A stretch of DNA of 64,000 nucleotides, from contig MZZL01000409.1 of NCBI GenBank assembly GCA_002749535.1, positions 2,620,160 to 2,684,159 of the forward strand, read 5' to 3'. Every line of letters begins with the position of its first letter. Positions within the stretch are counted from its first letter, which is position 1. Origin of the DNA: Apophysomyces variabilis. Taxonomy: Eukaryota; Mucoromycota; Mucoromycetes; Mucorales; Mucoraceae. Shown here one piece after another: positions 23,862 through 35,877 of the stretch. Made by a program: the position numbers and the translations under genes. Under the pieces are notes generated by a model. That model ran no database searches and was not told the origin of the DNA. It saw nothing but the letters and a program-made list of their open reading frames with translations.

Positions 23862-25758
23862 CTCAAAAATTCTTAAACAGTTTGTATCTGGATCTGTTCG
23901 GAATATAGGCTTCTTCCACTAGTACAATACATACGTTGCAGTTTTTGTTACGTGCTTAGAGAAGCTTTCACAGATGAGCTGGACATTCTATGCATGTCCT
24001 GGATGAAAAGAAGCATGACATATCCCTTGAATAGAAAAATTTTACTAGCATGGTACGGTTCGTCCTATGTGTACTTAAGCTGCTAAATGTAGCCTTCGAA
24101 GGAAAGCTTTCCGGTGATTTAATAGATGTAACTGTATAGAGCGTTGAGAAGATAGTTGAGCATGCTATAGATCCTTGGGTTTGTATGCTGTAGATAACAA
24201 TAACCAATACGCGTATAAGTTGAAGCTGGAAAATGGGTACTCAACGATGTATTCTCCTATTGTTCAAATATATTTGCTCCCCAGCAATATGCGCAAATAT
24301 TAATTAAGCTTGCAAGAGCATTGTCAAACTAAGCAAGCCGAGACTTCAGCGTACGCACTTTGTGTTCAACAGGCAACGCAGAAGAGTTGTTGCTTTCCAT
24401 ATAAGGGGACCATTTACTGTAAATATCTAGACAAATACACGGACTATCAGGGTATGCCTAATAGAACTTGATGAGGATCACTAAGTATGCCGTGTCAATG
24501 TGTATGATAGCTGCAAAGGTGTGCTATTTATCCGTTCAGCGCGATAAGGTATGTCCTGCAAAGATAACCTATAATAATAAATCGAGAGGAGTAAGAACGA
24601 GTCCTTGGCAAGGGCGGTTGACCGGGCAAGTGCTTGTGCTTTATAAGTATTCAGATTCCGATAGCTGATACGTTGGTGCGGTTGTTATGATGTCTAAACT
24701 GGTGTTTAAAATAAAAATTTGAAGAAAACCCAGGCCAGCCAGGTTTGAGGTTTGGCAGATGAAGATACGCGGAATCTGCCGAGACCACGATGATGGCTAT
24801 GATTGGGTACTTAACCGAATCAGCTGTCTTGCCATCCTTCAGAAGGTCTTTTACTGACCAAAAACGTTTTGGTTGAACTGCAAGACCATTCATCAGGTCC
24901 GTAGTACCGGTTCCATCTAATCCATCTTTAGGGTATCACACAAAGTACAAGGTCCTCAGTTATGGTCGTACAGAAAGGACTTGCACCCTATCCTGGTGCT
25001 TCTATCTTTCCTTTTCTCTTTTAACCTTCTGCATCAATCTGGTACGAGCTTTGTGTCTGGAGTTATACAATCTTGTATTGCATTAGAAATATCACCATCG
25101 GAATTCAACTTTTAGAGGGCTCTGGAGAGGGCAAAGAACGGGAGAATGGAGATGATGTGGTTTCTCAGTTCATTCGACGACTACTTGCTATAGATTGCTT
25201 CCGCTTGGGACGTTTTCCTTCGAGTCGACTCATTTCAGGTCTCTTGGCGAACACTCCGATCATATCCAATGGTGACTTTCTTTTCAAGCAGGGCTTGGCG
25301 AAATGGCCGAGCTGTAATGAAATAAGGGAAAGAGAGGAAACAAGACATATATATAGACGGCTGAGCGAGAAGAAGAGATTTCTGTACTATTTCAATATAT
25401 ATAAATGTATATACTCTCGTCTCTGTCTCTCTTATTCACTGACTCTCTCTCTCTCTCCCCTTTTGTTTTGGAACAAAGAGGGACAAACCGACTAGAAAAT
25501 AGAACTTGTTGTTTTACCCACTTTAAGCCTCCCCTTCTTGCCTTTTTTTCCCTCTTTCTTTTTTTAAGCAACGTACAACGTACACTTCTTTTCTTTTTTT
25601 TCCCTTCTTTCTTGGTTTTCACTTCCTTTATCTATTTATCCTTGGCCACGTGTTGGCGCCTTTACGAGCAATATAACCCCTACTTTGCATTCGAGTGGAT
25701 GAAACCAGGATAAAACGAACATCTTTGAACAAAAACCCTTTCAGCTCTTTGTTGGCTC
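23862..25758. other. Gene-free intergenic region
   Basis: About 1.9 kb. The left half is AT-rich with no motif. The right half (25360-25758) is pyrimidine-rich, with a CT run near 25443-25457 and T-rich tracts, and looks like the promoter/leader of the cyclin gene. The frame at 25073-25495 is not supported. Confidence 0.6.
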
Positions 25759-28076
25759 ATGTATCCGCAACAAACACAATACCAACCTCCACTCGACACC
25801 ATGTCGGGTACCGTTTACCATCCACCCCCGCCACGACAACATCAGACGAACCACCCCTTACCTCCTCCACCCGCGGCGCCGCCAGCTTCGTCTGTGCAGT
25901 ACCGAGTTAATGGCGTAACCGTAGTACAGCCCAATTACCAACACACCACAACGACTGCTGCACCGACAGCCTCGGCAGAGCCACTACCCAGTGCGACCGA
26001 CTTGAAGCCGATAGCACCCCTCACCATACCTCAACTTGCTGAATTTTCATCTACCATGGTACATTTGATGTGGCACGCACGGAGACCTTCAGTCATGGCA
26101 TTACACAGTCAATCAAAAGCAGCGGGTTCATCACAGCTTCCTCCCACAGCAGATCACAGTCGGGAGACCGCGAATATAGCTAGCGGAACGAGTAGTGCCT
26201 TCAGAAAGTTCTGTAGACAGGTAAACCAGTGCTTCAGTTAGGAAGACAAAAAAAGAGAGGATGTGAGAGAGAGAAGGAAAAACGCGTAGATACGCTTGTA
26301 GTTTGATCACACTGCATGTATGGATGGAAAGAAATGGGCTTTACTTATAGATAAGACGTAATTGAAAACAGTATTCATAGATACTGCAAGCAACACAACT
26401 TTCAGAATCTGTAGTACTGTTGTCTCTGAAATACATTGCCATGTTACTCCAGAACAACCCAAATATCCAAGGTGCTGAAGGCTCCGAATATCGACTATTT
26501 ACAGTTGCTCTCATGCTCGGTAAGAAAACGAAAATAACTCAGTCGTGGATTGGTTGATCTTATTCTCTTTCCATAGCAAATAAGTTTTTGGATGACAACA
26601 CGTTTACCAACAAAACATGGTCGGAGGTATCGGGAATGAAAGTGACTGACTTGAACATCATGGAATTTGAGTTCTTGGACGTGTTACGGTTTAAGTTGTT
26701 TGTGCGCAAGGATGAATATGACCGATGGAAGACAGCGTTGGTGAGATTCCGAAGTCAGGTGCAAGTTTCAACCCAGGTGGACGAACAGCAACAACGACAG
26801 AAGATGTTAGAAGCAACGCTCGAAAGTATCGGTCTGACTATGTTACAACAGCAGGATCAACAACAGTGGTCCCAACAACAAGAGGCGGCACGTCAACACC
26901 ATCAACAACAACAGCAACAACAAGCGGCTGCCCAACAATATCATCAACAGTATCTCTACTTATTGTCGAAAGCGCAACAGCCCCAATTCCCTACACAGCC
27001 TCTTAATCGACCATTGGTTCGCGTACCGCTGCGGATACCTGTCCATCCTACCTATCGTCCAAATATGCAAGCGCCAACAACAGCAACGCAGGCAAGCACA
27101 CCGATGTACGATAACCGGCAACCTGCAGCGGCACCAGCAGGTCAACATTCAATACATTATCCGGTCTCTAGTTCCGGAAAACGCACGCCAGCAATGCAGC
27201 AAGCCATTCTCACGCCGGCGTCCGTGGAATACGTGCAACATTATCCGTCCAAGACACAACAGCAACTTCATCCATCCACCTCAGGTGCTGTCGTGAATGG
27301 CCCACAAAGTCGGCCTGTTTATGACGACTATACTGTTTCCTCACAATCGATGGCCGAGCAAACTACGATTTATCAGCCATCCCAACAACACCCTCCATCG
27401 AGTTATGGCGCTATGCAGCCGCAGGTTTACGTTCCACATCCATCGTACGCACACCCACCGTCGCAACACCAGCCAGTCTCGTCTGCACCTCATACAAGTC
27501 ATAGGACAGGTTCAGTACCACCTACAACAAGTATGGAATTGGCAACGCCAACGCAGGAGTATCAGACAGCGTCCCACACGACAATGCAGGCAATACAGGC
27601 TCCCCCACAGCCTCTGTATTATTACGCAACTCCATCCTCAACTCCAACTCCCGGTCATGCGATGAATGAACATAATCCGTACCTCAATAACGGTGGAACT
27701 CCACAGTACAGTGCACATCAGTCACGACCTGGAAGGACATACTATGTGGATTCGAAGCCGGCCAATGCGGTAGACTACAACTACAACGTTAAATCGAATG
27801 ATGTATATGCACAGCGACCTCCAGCAGCTGCTCCAGTACCAGGTCGCAGTAATACGCCGTATCAAGTAAGATGCAAAAAAAAAAAGGAAACATGATTTAG
27901 GGACTAGTTGTGTATTAACTATGACATGAATTCAGAATACATATCCTCATCCTAATCAGCCGCCACCTCCTCAAGGATATGGTCGCCGCAAACCTTCACA
28001 ACCGTCTCAATACGAAGGGCCAGTCCCTGAAGATCCAATGACAGCAGCCGAATCGTATCGAACGAATAGACATTAA
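25759..28076 (+). CDS. Pho85-type (Clg1/Pcl-like) cyclin with a Gln/Pro-rich tail
   Basis: Regulatory subunit of a Pho85-class cyclin-dependent kinase. Exons 25759-26220, 26381-26519, 26577-27865 and 27936-28076 give 676 residues. A proline-rich N terminus precedes the cyclin box (about 95-240): LTIPQLAEFSSTMVHLMW, then SESVVLLSLKYIAMLL, EYRLFTVALMLANKFLDDNT and DLNIMEFEFLDVLRFKLFV. These carry the LANKFLDD and N-x-ME-x-EFL signatures of the Pcl group. Exons 3-4 are low complexity: long Gln/His runs, then Pro/Ser/Tyr-rich repeats. That architecture resembles yeast Clg1. The kinase partner and targets are inferred from family only. Splice phases are consistent throughout. Confidence 0.87.
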
Positions 28077-28808
28077 CCCACTCCCCCCTTTTTTTTTTCC
28101 GTTCAAGACTATTGGCAAATCACTATCATTCATTTTCTTTTTTCTATATACTCTTATGTGCGGAAGAGCACTTTATTTTTCTTATTCTACCTTTGTTTCC
28201 AAAACAGGATCGGAAAACCTGGGATCCAAAAAACCCAGCACTCAAATTGGTTGAGATACCCATTTTCCACAGCATCTGAAAACAGAAGAAGCAGAAAAAA
28301 AAACAAAGAAAAACAACTCAAACGATATACGAACAGTGATTGAATGGTACTACGATATAGCTCAACTTTTGGCTAAAACACGTGTATGTCGGCACTTCGC
28401 CGATGTTATTGAGGTAAAATGAATCAGATCCTGATAAAGGGATGCGTTACTGCTACGAAAGAAAAACCGATCAGATTTAGCTATATCCACGTCGCCTATG
28501 TGAGTTAGAAGTGGGGGAAAATGATACATCAACGAAGAACAGGATCAACCTATTTAGCATTAAGTCTTTTTCATTGCACACTTGCAGATGAGAAAATTTA
28601 TCGTACCCATTTTTCTCTCTATCTTTTTATTATTACATACGGCATTGATATGGATTTGTTTCTGGAACATCTGGTACGATCATGAACACATCGATGCATA
28701 GGGGAGATGGTGTTGTGAAATCGTCTAATCTTGGTATGGCTTGCTGTGTCCAAAAAAAGTATAAGGCAACGTAAAAATACACAGTAATATGCTTTTTTTT
28801 TTTTGCTT
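28077..28808. other. Intergenic region between convergent genes
   Basis: 3' flank of the cyclin (T-rich, with an A-rich stretch at 28290) and of the tRNA phosphotransferase. No coding exon recognised. Confidence 0.6.
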
Positions 28809-29666
28809 TCAAGCAAGGAGGGTTCCATCTCGGGTAACCACTCGTTCAAAGTAACGCGGGGCTAACACACCATCCTGGCCTTGGGTCAGAATGACGTTAT
28901 TGACAGACCGGTAAAACTGGATGCCATCTAAGGGTTCCCGATAGGTACCAGAAAAAGATAAAAGAGCCTGTTAGCTTCTCTTTCTCCTTCCTCTCTCTCT
29001 CTCTCTTTTTTCTTTTCTCTTACCTGCAAGTGCTTTGGCCATATCAATATAGATAAACACTTCGCTTGTTGTACGCATACCTAGCAACAAGAAAGAAAAA
29101 CTTTTAGGTTTAGCATTGTTGCCATTTTCTCTCTTTGTTTTCCACAACCACTTTACCACTGACAACCCCTTCATCCGATGGCAAGCCCGGAGCCAGGTGA
29201 ATGTGATTTCGACTCATTGTCTTTAGCCCTTGACTTTGGATAGATGGCCAACGCTCGAGATACGTTCCATGAACAACAGTCGGTAAAGCCTCGGTACACA
29301 AGATGAGATCCATATTGCCCAATTGACGCAAAGAATGCCCTTGTGTGGCGCGGATCCACCATATATTGTCTTCACACTTCATTTGGAATCGCTTCTTGTC
29401 ATTGGTACGCACCACATGATCAATGGCTTCAAATGTTACTCCCTTCAATTTCGGTCGTGCCAGCTATGATGTTGCTTAAAGATGAGTTTATGATCTTATT
29501 TGCTTCGATGGTAAGTACATGAACCTACAAGATCGTCTAATCGGACGTATCCCTCAGCTGTCAATTGAAGCTTTTCTTTAATGGCGCCATGACGAAGAAT
29601 GTAGCTAAGCTGCTTTGAGAGGCGCACAGTTTCGGTATGATTGAGAGCTGGACCGCCTGATTCCAT
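28809..29666 (-). CDS. TPT1: tRNA 2'-phosphotransferase (Tpt1/KptA family)
   Basis: Removes the splice-junction 2'-phosphate from tRNA after ligation by transfer to NAD+, giving ADP-ribose 1'',2''-cyclic phosphate. Exons 29666-29529, 29463-29157, 29080-29024 and 28927-28809 give 206 residues. Family landmarks: [13 protein letters not shown] (the RH pair), [25 protein letters not shown] (catalytic Arg), [26 protein letters not shown] and [14 protein letters not shown] (last Arg). The final exon is joined at CCCTTAG|AT, which restores [11 protein letters not shown]. The upstream AACAG acceptor would break the frame. The start is the only ATG before the RH motif. The gene lies 290 bp downstream of the ribonucleotide reductase gene on the same strand. 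Confidence 0.93.
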
Positions 29667-29956
29667 GAGTCTATTGAAAACAAGGAGGAGAGACAGAAGT
29701 AAAAGAAAAAGGAAGTATGCATGAAAATTTTATTGTAGGTTTTTTTTTCCTTGAAGAATATAATAAATATTTATAAACGCGTGAAATGGTCCAATCCTAA
29801 TCTTTTCAAAAGGGAAACGAAGTTAGAAAAAGGCTGGTAAGTAAGGGAGGGGAGGGTGAGGGTGAAGAATACAAAACAAAGTTGATTTGCAAAATGCTTA
29901 AAGAAATGGGAAATGTAACTATAAGAAAAACAAGAAAAAAGGGTCAATAGTCGTGC

Positions 29957-32867
29957 TTAACCGCTGCAGCTAATACAAGCATCTTTGTTATCCAATGAAC
30001 AGGCCATTGCAGCAAGGTTTTCTTCCTGGACTTTACGTTCTTCAAGGCTCATATCCCTTAGAGCAAGCTGATCCACGGTAAACTTGATAGCATCTACGGC
30101 TGGTCTTGATCGAAGATAATACATTCCTGTTTTAAGACCCTTCTTCCAGGCGTAAAAATGCATCGATGTTAGCTTTCCAAAGCTTGGCTCGCCTGCAAAC
30201 AGATTCATCGATTGAGATTGATCAATAAAAGCACCTCGATCGGCAGCCATGTCAATGATAACGCGCTGTGAGAGTTCCCACACAGTCTTGTAAAGCTTTT
30301 TCAAGTCATCTGGTATGGTAGGCACCTGCTGAATGCTACCATTGTGTGCAATAATCATGTTCTTCACTTGATCGTTCCATAAGCCGCGGTCGATTAAATC
30401 TTTGAGCAGATGGTGGTTGACCACCTGGAATTCACCGCTCATCACACGGCGGGTGTAGATGTTGCTTGTGTATGGTTCAAAACATTCATTATTGCCCAGG
30501 ATTTGGCTGGTGCTCGCCGTAGGCATGGGAGCAACAAGCAATGAGTTACGAACACCGTGCTTGGCGATTTTGGAACGCAAACCATCCCAATCCCAACGGT
30601 CGGAAGGCTTGACTCCCCACATATCAGGTTGCAAAATGCCTTTACTCACAGGACACCCTTCATAAGTTTCGTAACTTCCGTACTTCTCTGCAAGTTCACA
30701 AGAAGCTTCCAAAGCAGCATGGTAAATTGTTTCGAATATGTCCTTATTTAACTGACGGGCTTCAGGAGAATCAAAAGGATAGCGCATTAGAAGGAAAGCG
30801 TCTGCCAAACCCTGTACACCGAGGCCAATACTATGAGAAGCAAATGTGAAGAAAGGTCAATACCGCAAAATCAGACAAATTTCGAAAAGAAAAAGAGAAT
30901 GCTTACGGTCGGTGACGCAAGTTACTTCGGCGAGCTTCTTCGACTGGATAGTAATTAACATCAATCACCTTGTTCAAGTTGTTCGTGACGATCTTGGTCA
31001 CTTCATGGAGTTTGTCAAAGTCAAACATCTTGCTCTCCGCATTCACATATTTTGGCAAGGCAAGTGAGGCCAAGTTACAGACAGCAACCTCATCAGGAGC
31101 AGAATATTCGACAATCTCCGTGCAAAGATTGGAACAGGTGATAGTGCCCAAATTTTTCTGGTTCGACTTTTCGTTACAGGCGTCTTATGGAAGAGTTATG
31201 TTTAACTATACAAAGCCGATTTTCGTTCTTCATCCCATTACCTTTGTAGAGCATGTATGGCATACCAGTCTCAATCTGTGCGTCAAGAATGGCAAACCAA
31301 AGCTTCTGAGCTTCTACGGTTTTTCTAGCCCTGCCTTCACGTTCATATTTGAGGTAAAGTTCTTCAAATTCAGCGCCATAACAGTTTCCAAGGCCAGGAG
31401 CTTCGTTAGGACAGAACAAGCACCAACTTCCATTCGCCTCAACGCCTATTCGCAAATGATATAAGTTTATGACAGCCTGAAACATGCAGACGACATACGC
31501 TTCATAAATAGGTCAGGAATCCACAGCCCCAAGAATAAATCACGGGCACGTAACTCTTCCTTGCCGGAGTTCTTACGCAGATCAAGGAATTCAAATACGT
31601 CCACGTGCCAAGGTTCCAGGTACCTGGGATTTCCATTTATGTCAGTACCCATTGTTAAGCATTAAAGTTCAAATAAAAAGCAAACCTACATTGCAAAACT
31701 TCCATTGCGTTTCCCGCCACCCTGAGTAACAAAACGCGCGGTGTCATTGTAGACACGCAACATAGGAACGATACCGTTTGATGTACCATTGGTGCCAGCA
31801 ATATAAGATCCCGAGCCACGGATCTTCTGGAAACCAACGCCGACACCACCAGCTGATTTGGAGATCTTTGCACAAGTCATAAGGGTATCATAGATGCCTT
31901 CAATACTGAAAAAGAAGCAAAAGAATGAGGTTAGAGATGAGCAATGTTGAAACAAAAGGGCTTACCTGTCATCCTTCATCTGGACCAAATAGCAGCTGGA
32001 GAGCTGAGGATGAGGCGTGCCGGCATTGAAAAGAGTAGGTGTGGCATGCGTAAAGTACTTCTGAGACATGTAATTATATGTTTGGATGGCGGCATCAATG
32101 TCGGTACCATGGATACCGAGAGCAACACGCATGATCATGTGTTGAGGACGTTCGACCGTTTTGCCTAATTAATCAGTTAGTGTGAGCTGCCTGAAAAACT
32201 TCTGATAAGACTTGCCATCGATCTTCATCAGATAACTTCGTTCGAGTGTCTTGAAACCAAAAAAGTTGAAGTCATAGTCACGTTCATAGACAATGGCTTG
32301 ATTGATCTTGTCAGCATGTTGATTAACGATATCAAACAGTTCCTTGGACACCAACGGGTTATGGCGCTTGAGTTTGGGATGTTCATGATTATATAATTCA
32401 TGCACAACCTTGCTGAACTCAGTGTGAGTTTCCTTGTGAAGATTGGACACAGCAATACGAGCAGCAAGAATGGCATAGTCAGGATGTGTCGTCGTCATGT
32501 CAGCTGCGGTTTCGGCAGCGAGGTTATCGAGTTCCACCGTAGTGATTCCTTGGTACATGCCAGAAACAACCTAGAACAAAAGCTCGTGCGTTCATGATCC
32601 AGCCAAATGGTGCAATGGTTCCTTTTTGATTACCTTTTGGGCGATCTTCGGGGGTACAATGAATGACTCATTCAGGCCATTGCACAGTTTTCCGATACGG
32701 GAGGTGATCTTGTCGAATAATACTTGTTCTTTCCGGCCGTCTGATAAATAAGACAGAGTTTTAGAAATGCATACGCGAAACAACGCGTTAATTTATCAGG
32801 TACGAGACGCGTTCTACAAAAACAAACGACAAGAAGACCGTGACCTACCTCTCTTGATAACAAACAT
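29957..32867 (-). CDS. RNR1: Ribonucleotide reductase large subunit (class Ia R1)
   Basis: Reduces ribonucleoside diphosphates to deoxy forms with an R2 partner. Nine exons: 32867-32849, 32740-32634, 32570-32216, 32164-31966, 31905-31690, 31623-31499, 31445-31242, 31183-30907 and 30830-29957, for 791 residues. The N-terminal ATP cone starts [18 protein letters not shown]. Catalytic residues: SSCYL and [10 protein letters not shown] (redox Cys pair), SNLCTEI (N-x-C-x-E radical site), and [20 protein letters not shown] in the barrel. The C terminus DACISCSG carries the swinging-arm cysteines. Intron 3 has a GCAAGT donor; only this join gives [14 protein letters not shown]. Intron 1 carries two ACGCGT boxes, the element bound by G1/S regulators. 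Confidence 0.97.
32741..32848 (-). promoter_or_regulatory. First intron of the reductase gene with MluI cell-cycle box motifs
   Basis: ACGCGT at 32783-32788 and 32807-32812, with CGCGAAA at 32774-32780, which fits the SCB consensus CRCGAAA. A further GACGCGAT (minus reading) lies upstream of the ATG at about 32983-32990. In yeasts such sites drive G1/S expression of RNR1. Placement inside intron 1 is seen; function is inferred. Confidence 0.5.
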
Positions 32868-33574
32868 ATTTGTGTTCTTCTTCAGATCAAATCAAGTAGA
32901 TAAGGCGTGCAACCCGAGTCGGTGCAGATATTATTGTGAGAAACAAAGGAGAAGAAGAAGAAAAAAAAAAGAAACAAAAAAAATCGCGTCGTTCATTTCA
33001 TTTTGGGTCGCGACATGGACCTGAGTGAGGCAAAATATTTAACCGTTGTCGCATTTCATCCAAGGGGAACGATGAGAAAAAGGTTGCTTAGGGTAAAACT
33101 AGCATGCTCGTCTGAACCGTACTCGCCTATTCAATCTACCTTTTGCTGCATTGTCCAAACGCTGATTTCATGGTCATTCATAGGAGTTTCAGTATCGTAC
33201 GCCTTTGGATCAATTTGGACGCATTGAATTTCATGCACCGCGCGTTAGTCAACTATATGACTTCAGGATCGAATTATCAAATCATAGGCAGCCCATACTT
33301 CTTATGTATTCCCTCTTTTTTCTTTGTCACATCATAACTTGGCTTTCAGCTTCATTACCTCTCTTCTTTCTCCGTCATTTAATCTCAGTTGATTCCGCTA
33401 AATACAGGAAGCAGAAGGTACTATAATGAATTCATGCTACTTATATTATCCTATTGGTTATGAGATAGTCTGAACTGAACCGACTCTATCTAACCCTGAT
33501 TGCCCTGTGACAGACGTTGTATCCTTTGGACACACCTTGTTCAATGTGAAGATCAGTGACAGTGAAGCCGATGG
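32868..33574. other. Intergenic region upstream of ribonucleotide reductase
   Basis: Promoter of the reductase gene (A-rich near 32950-32980) and the 3' flank of the next minus-strand gene. No coding exon is supported; the overlapping frames at 33003-33426 have no motif. Confidence 0.6.
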
Positions 33575-34324
33575 TTATATGAGGCTTATAGTTCTACCAG
33601 GAGCCAAATTAGTAAGCAAGGAGGTGGATTCTAAATATGCTGAGTCCTTTTGACCTACATGAGGATCAAAGAGAGCAGCATTGCCTCCTCGGTCATAGTA
33701 CAGACGGAAGATTTTCTCTCGAAGTCGGATGAGGTCAGGAGAGTCAACGATGACTTGATAGACCACATGCTGTAATTGATCTCTCATGACGTCCACTTTG
33801 CCGAGGCATACCACATTAAAATGACTAGATTGAATGCTATGTTTGCGAGCAATGGTATCAATATCTTCGATGGTTACATCAGCAGTGGCCAGTTGGACAT
33901 ATTCCGGTGGACTTATGACAGTTATATGAGCCTCGGCTCTTGATACAAGCGGTTGGTCTGTCGTGTTTAACTCATCAAACAGCGATTTGATATGCTGATA
34001 GCTGAGCTCCATGCCCAACCAGGGCGTAGGTTCTGTGTATGCAAAACGGAAGCTGCATATATCCAAACGGATTTTCCGAAAGTTTGCTTACCATGATGTT
34101 CCACAAACGTGATATTACCAGTGTCATAAATAGCTCTCGGAAGATCTAGAGGAGGAGCTAGAAAACAACAGTTACAGGAAGTTTCGTCCTTTGTCGATGA
34201 CTGGTATACCTTGATACGGCACGCCCAATGGAGAATGCTGATAGCCTAAAGCAACAGGAAAAGAAGCTTCAACCGACAGACAACTAATAAAGAACAAGAG
34301 AAATATAATCGAAAATAGTCGCAT
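33575..34324 (-). CDS. Secreted protein resembling the fungal 2H-phosphoesterase-like (Swiss Army Knife) family
   Basis: Exons 34324-34210, 34157-34092 and 34032-33575 give 212 residues. A strong signal peptide (MRLFSIIFLLFFISCLSVEA) indicates secretion. The body has WLGMELSYQHIKSLFDEL, then SRAEAHITVISPPEYVQL with an H-x-T motif, VVCLGKVDV, and GNAALFDPHVGQ near the end, where a second H-x-T/S would be expected but FDPHVG is seen. This matches, as far as I recall, the fungal secreted family annotated as Swiss Army Knife RNA repair-like (2H phosphoesterase fold). The second motif is imperfect, so activity is uncertain. The last acceptor (ACACAG|AA) is chosen over a nearer GCAG because only it keeps the frame. 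Confidence 0.6.
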
Positions 34325-34453
34325 GATGTTTTGTTTTTGGTAATAGAAAAGAAAAAGGAATGGAAGCCAGATCAACCTCTCACTGAGATATATATATATA
34401 TATATTCCGTTCCCGAAGAAGACTTGATTCTCCTCTTTCTCCTGTCAGACCTC
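34325..34453. promoter_or_regulatory. Compact bidirectional promoter
   Basis: Only 129 bp separate the start codons of two divergent secreted-protein genes. The spacer holds an alternating AT run (about 34387-34405) that can act as a TATA element in either direction, next to a pyrimidine-rich stretch. Confidence 0.6.
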
Positions 34454-35877
34454 ATGCGTCTCTTCGTCCTCGTCAATGTGGTCTTAGCATTCGCCGTCCA
34501 GCACGTAACCTCATTACCAGTAGACCCAGATCAAGACGATCCTGTGCCTTACGTTGCCCCGCCAGTGAATTATACTGCTTACTTCGGGCCACTACATGAG
34601 GAATTAGAAAAACCTTTGAATGGACAGACACGGGTTTACTACATTGCGGCCGAGGAATTAACCTGGGATTACAATCCGAATCATAAGGACACCATTCACG
34701 ACTTGTCAGTGACCGAGTCTCCAGCTCGTACAAAGTTAGTCAGTTGTATGTCTAAACGAACCTCGCTTTTATCCCATTACATCGCGAACTGAAGATTTCG
34801 TTGTTCTTATAGCGCCAAGTAGCATCGGTTCGAAATACATAAAAGCACTCTACCGAGAATATACGGATGATACGTTTACAACCTTAAAATCGGTACCATC
34901 CTGGCAAGGTAACATGGGTCCGATTCTACGGGCAGAAGTGGGGGATACCCTAGAAGTCCATTTTTGGAATAAAGCTTCGCATAACTACACAATCCATCCG
35001 CATGTAATCTTGCAAAAAAAAAAAAAAGCTGTATACATAATCATTCAGCTCACAAAAGACTCGGATAGGGTGTCCATTACGAATTTGAACATGAAGGTGC
35101 GGTTTACAAAGGCTCGGCAGGAAACGCTTTGATTCCCCCAGGTGGTAAGCACACTTATACATGGACTATCCGGCCAAGAGCAGGTCCTGGTCCGGAAGAT
35201 GGCGATTCTCTAGTTTGGGGATACCATTCTCATGTGCACGACACTGATCTGTAAGTAAAGAGATGGGCCCATCTACAAGCTAGCTACAATTAATACTGAA
35301 ACCCTCAATTATAAGGTATGATGGCCTCTATGGTGCGATTATCATATACAGAGCTGGCTTATTGAATCAATCACGCATCGACCGTGAGGTTGTTTCCACC
35401 GTATTCCGTAAGTTGGCCTTTCAATGAGAAACAGGTCATTCACCTGAAATTCCGCCAGTATTCAATGAAAATCACTCTCAATATCTCGAGAGGACAATGG
35501 CAGAATTGGCACCTCAGTTGGATAAGCAGGCTATCCGACAAGATAAGTCATCCAAGGAAGCCTTCCATTTCTCCAACGTTAAGAACTCAATTAATGGTGT
35601 AATGTATGGTGATTTTCGGGATCTTGCATTTCCGATCAATCAGACGATCACTTGGCATCTTTTAGGTTGGGGTGATTTCCTCGATATCAACTATGTGAGC
35701 TGGCAGAATGCCGAGGTCACCCTCTTCGGAAAACGGGTGAACCATGTTCGACTACTTCCAGCTACCTTCCAGACAGTCCATGTAAGACCCATGAAGATTG
35801 GCAAGCAAAAATTTGGTTTTCTGGACAATCAAAGCGGCGCTCTCGGCATGTCTATGCTCTATCGAGTGACGCGGTGA
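34454..35877 (+). CDS. Ceruloplasmin/hephaestin-like secreted protein with lost copper ligands
   Basis: Exons 34454-34742, 34813-35003, 35069-35250, 35316-35407 and 35459-35877 give 390 residues, about one two-cupredoxin unit of ceruloplasmin. Signal peptide MRLFVLVNVVLAFAVQHVTS. Family landmarks: YYIAAEELTWDYNP, GPILRAEVGDTLEVHFWN, YTIHPHGVHYEFEHEGAVY, WGYHSHVHDTDLYDGLYGAI, NENHSQYLE and WHLLGWGD. The first two copper motifs (HPHG and HSHVH) are present. The type-1 site is gone: where the family has a His-rich DxH..FHG the protein reads DINYVSWQN, and the Cys...His segment after ATFQTV reads FGFLDNQSGALGM. Ferroxidase activity is therefore doubtful. The exon 1/2 join is uncertain (alternative 34734/34820). 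Intron 4 is 51 bp. Confidence 0.8.

Noticed and set aside
28927..29023. Noncanonical splice site or frameshift in the tRNA phosphotransferase
   Set aside because: The first acceptor tried (AACAG) broke the frame, but CCCTTAG|AT gives the expected [11 protein letters not shown] with normal GT-AG ends.
35408..35434. 27-bp intron in the ceruloplasmin-like gene (acceptor AAACAG)
   Set aside because: Too short for splicing. The acceptor at 35457-35458 gives a 51-bp intron and the family sequence FNENHSQYLE.
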